DNA of 7,192 nt from Methanosarcinaceae archaeon (GTDB lineage: Archaea; Halobacteriota; Methanosarcinia; Methanosarcinales; Methanosarcinaceae). This document shows, one piece after another, positions 5,799-7,192 of the stretch. Location of the stretch: the NCBI GenBank assembly GCA_017613335.1, contig JAGAEB010000150.1:1-7192 (forward strand). Reading direction: 5' to 3'. Position 1 is the stretch's first letter; each line of letters begins with the position of its first letter. Under the pieces are notes generated by a model that ran no database searches, was not told the origin of the DNA, and saw only the letters and a list, made by a program, of their open reading frames with translations. Both the position numbers and the translations under genes were made by a program.

Positions 5799-6998
5799 TT
5801 ATCTGTTTCTGAAAAGAGCGCCTGCTTTGAGGATCGCCGACGGTTTTTTCTTCATCATGAGCGCCATGACGGAGAGACCCTGACCGAACGTGTTTCCGTG
5901 GATCTTTGATGAGACGTCTTCATCTTCGAACACTTCGAAAAGTTCGTCGATCTCTTCGTCGTCCATTTTGCGGAGCGCCTCAAGGCCTATCCGTCCGAAG
6001 ATGTGTTCCGTCCAGAGGGCATCTTTCCACTTGTAAACGTACTGAGAAAGCATGCGTTTTGAGAAATCGCCTTTGGAGACGGCCTGAGCCGCGGTCTCGC
6101 CGGCGATCTTTCCGGCCTGCATGGCATAGCCGATCCCGGACTGTCCGGCAGCGCCGCCGACGACCATGATGCCGCTCTTGCAGATCTGATCAGGGATCGT
6201 GATGATGGGATCTCCCCCGCTTTTGGCCGACACGATCTTCATTTCGCTTCTGTCGATGTCTTTCATCTCACAGATCCTGTCGACCCACGGGTCGAGGAAG
6301 CCGCTGATATCTTTTCCGTGACGGCGGACATAGACGCCGACGGCGGCTCTGTCTTTTCCCATGGGGAGATAAGTCGATTTCCATCCGGGCGCATGGCTGC
6401 CGACATAATATTCAGCGAATTTCTCTTCACCGATCCCGGGCGCTTCGATCTCAAGTTCCGTTCCCCAGGCGACGTCTTCCGGATGTTTCATCGTCCGGAG
6501 ACCTGCCGAAACGGCCGTCTGTGAGAAAATGCCGTCGGCGATGATGACGATATCCGCTTTGACTTTCTGAGGCGCCTCATCCGGCGCTGCTGTCGTTTTT
6601 TTGACATTGAGGACGTTTTCGCCGAAATATGACGACAGATTGCAGACATCGTAGCCGCATTCGATCCTGACGCCGGCTTTTTCGGCCTTTTCCGCATAGA
6701 ATTTATCGAATTTTTCCTTGTCGAGCGCATACCCCGGCGTCTCGACCGTGATCGTCCGCCCGGCGGGCGATACGAGTTTCATCCCGTCGATGCAGTGACG
6801 CACATACGATCTGTCGATCTTTTCACCGTTTGCGGACATCATGCCTCTGTAAACGGAATTTGCCGGGTGGCAGGGAACGCCGATCTCTTCTTTTTTCTCA
6901 TAGATGACGACATCCGCGCCGCCGAGAACGGCATAGCGGGCCGCCATCAGGCCTGCCGGAGAGGCGCCGATAACGGCAACGTCTGTTTTTTCTGTCAT
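5799..6998 (-). CDS. Geranylgeranyl reductase family flavoprotein, divergent
   Basis: 399 residues, the usual length for archaeal geranylgeranyl reductases, FAD enzymes that saturate isoprenoid chains of membrane lipids. The N-terminal Rossmann fold reads VAVIGASPAGLMAARYAVLG (7-26) with the ribose-binding Glu34 in IYEKKEEIG. Further family marks are ALDKEKFDKF (91-100), ADIVIIADGIFS (148-159) and, near residue 279, VVGGAAGQSGIGYAMQAGKIAGE. Several key positions differ from the family as I know it: GASPAG instead of GxGPAG, GGAAG instead of GDAAG with a shortened loop after it, and CHPANSVYRGM where a CxEG-type segment is expected. It may bind FAD differently or act on another isoprenoid or hydrophobic substrate. 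ATG 6998 has a strong AGGAGGA 9 bases upstream and is the first gene of the minus-strand cluster. It is probably not the main lipid reductase. Confidence 0.85.
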   Translation of the reverse strand: MTEKTDVAVIGASPAGLMAARYAVLGGADVVIYEKKEEIGVPCHPANSVYRGMMSANGEKIDRSYVRHCIDGMKLVSPAGRTITVETPGYALDKEKFDKFYAEKAEKAGVRIECGYDVCNLSSYFGENVLNVKKTTAAPDEAPQKVKADIVIIADGIFSQTAVSAGLRTMKHPEDVAWGTELEIEAPGIGEEKFAEYYVGSHAPGWKSTYLPMGKDRAAVGVYVRRHGKDISGFLDPWVDRICEMKDIDRSEMKIVSAKSGGDPIITIPDQICKSGIMVVGGAAGQSGIGYAMQAGKIAGETAAQAVSKGDFSKRMLSQYVYKWKDALWTEHIFGRIGLEALRKMDDEEIDELFEVFEDEDVSSKIHGNTFGQGLSVMALMMKKKPSAILKAGALFRNR

Positions 6999-7007
6999 AT
7001 CTGAATT

Positions 7008-7015
7008 CCTCCTGT
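7008..7015 (-). promoter_or_regulatory. Strong ribosome binding site of the flavoprotein gene
   Basis: The minus strand reads CAGGAGGA, ending 9 bases before the ATG at 6998. It is the closest match to the archaeal anti-Shine-Dalgarno sequence in the window and fixes this start. Confidence 0.8.
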
Positions 7016-7030
7016 TCTGCGGGATTTTTT

Positions 7031-7076
7031 GTTTTTATTTACGGAAAGGGTATCCGGGGTTTTTGAATATATGAAG
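7031..7076 (-). promoter_or_regulatory. Probable promoter of the minus-strand cluster
   Basis: Two TATA-like boxes are seen on the minus strand: TTCATATATTC (about 7065-7075) and GTAAATAAAAAC (about 7031-7042). The distal box predicts a start near 7043 and a leader of about 45 bases that includes the ribosome site. The proximal box predicts a start near 7010, inside the ribosome site, so the distal one is preferred. Confidence 0.45.
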
Positions 7077-7190
7077 GACGGAATCTGTTAAAAAGATAAT
7101 GAGGGAACAATAGACGGTATCCGGGCAATGTTTCCACCGCGTATAACTTTTTTTACCTAAAGGTTACAATTATTCAGAATTATCTTTTTA
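7049..7190. repeat. Repeats in the upstream region of the cluster
   Basis: No gene is visible right of 6998. GGTATCCGGG occurs at 7049-7058 and 7116-7125 in direct orientation. TAAAAAGATAAT (7089-7100) recurs inverted as ATTATCTTTTTA (7179-7190). A short inverted repeat, ACCT-AA-AGGT, lies at 7154-7163. The region is A/T-rich and may include a second, divergent promoter for a gene beyond the right edge. The repeats could be regulator sites, which is inference from position only. Confidence 0.35.
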
Positions 7191-7192
7191 CC

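Overview
The window looks archaeal. It carries an archaeal-type FtsZ, a geranylgeranyl-reductase-family flavoprotein of the kind that saturates archaeal isoprenoid lipids, two DUF116 proteins, TATA-like promoter elements and U-rich (rather than purely hairpin) ends of transcription. Several genes have clear Shine-Dalgarno sequences. The FtsZ sequence (an N-terminal 'ALKYSEQEK' type helix, a 'SVMDQLIAETVKGITETIT' type core), the medium GC content and the absence of TAG among the six stop codons would fit a Thermoplasmata-related methanogen such as Methanomassiliicoccales. That placement is inference from memory of the families, not a search result.

Layout. Positions 1-554 hold no convincing gene: a T-rich stretch that may end an upstream gene, two TATA-like elements, several inverted repeats and the ftsZ leader. 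ftsZ lies on the + strand at 555-1730, most likely starting at TTG behind a GAGGGAT ribosome site. A T-run at about 1803-1818 probably ends it. Positions 1860-1980 can be drawn as a closed four-stem, cloverleaf-like RNA, and a TATA-like box sits about 26 bases before its first base. This is the best candidate for an undescribed element. A pyrimidine-rich stretch, a perfect symmetrical terminator-like hairpin (2229-2264) and three 24-base tandem repeats (2287-2358) separate ftsZ from the convergent minus-strand genes.

All remaining genes are on the minus strand, read from right to left: a divergent geranylgeranyl-reductase-like flavoprotein (6998-5799), a radical SAM protein with a SPASM-like C-terminus (5789-4539), then, after a 110-base gap with its own promoter-like element, two tandem membrane-anchored DUF116 paralogues (4428-3571 and 3581-2868) and a HepT/DUF86-like protein (2875-2420). 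The last three genes overlap one another and are probably translationally coupled. The set suggests a membrane-associated redox or modification pathway using flavin, SAM radical chemistry and cysteine-bound metal, possibly acting on an isoprenoid or another small hydrophobic molecule; the substrate cannot be read from the sequence. The HepT-like protein has no visible MntA nucleotidyltransferase partner and lacks the usual motif tyrosine, so it may have been recruited to another role.
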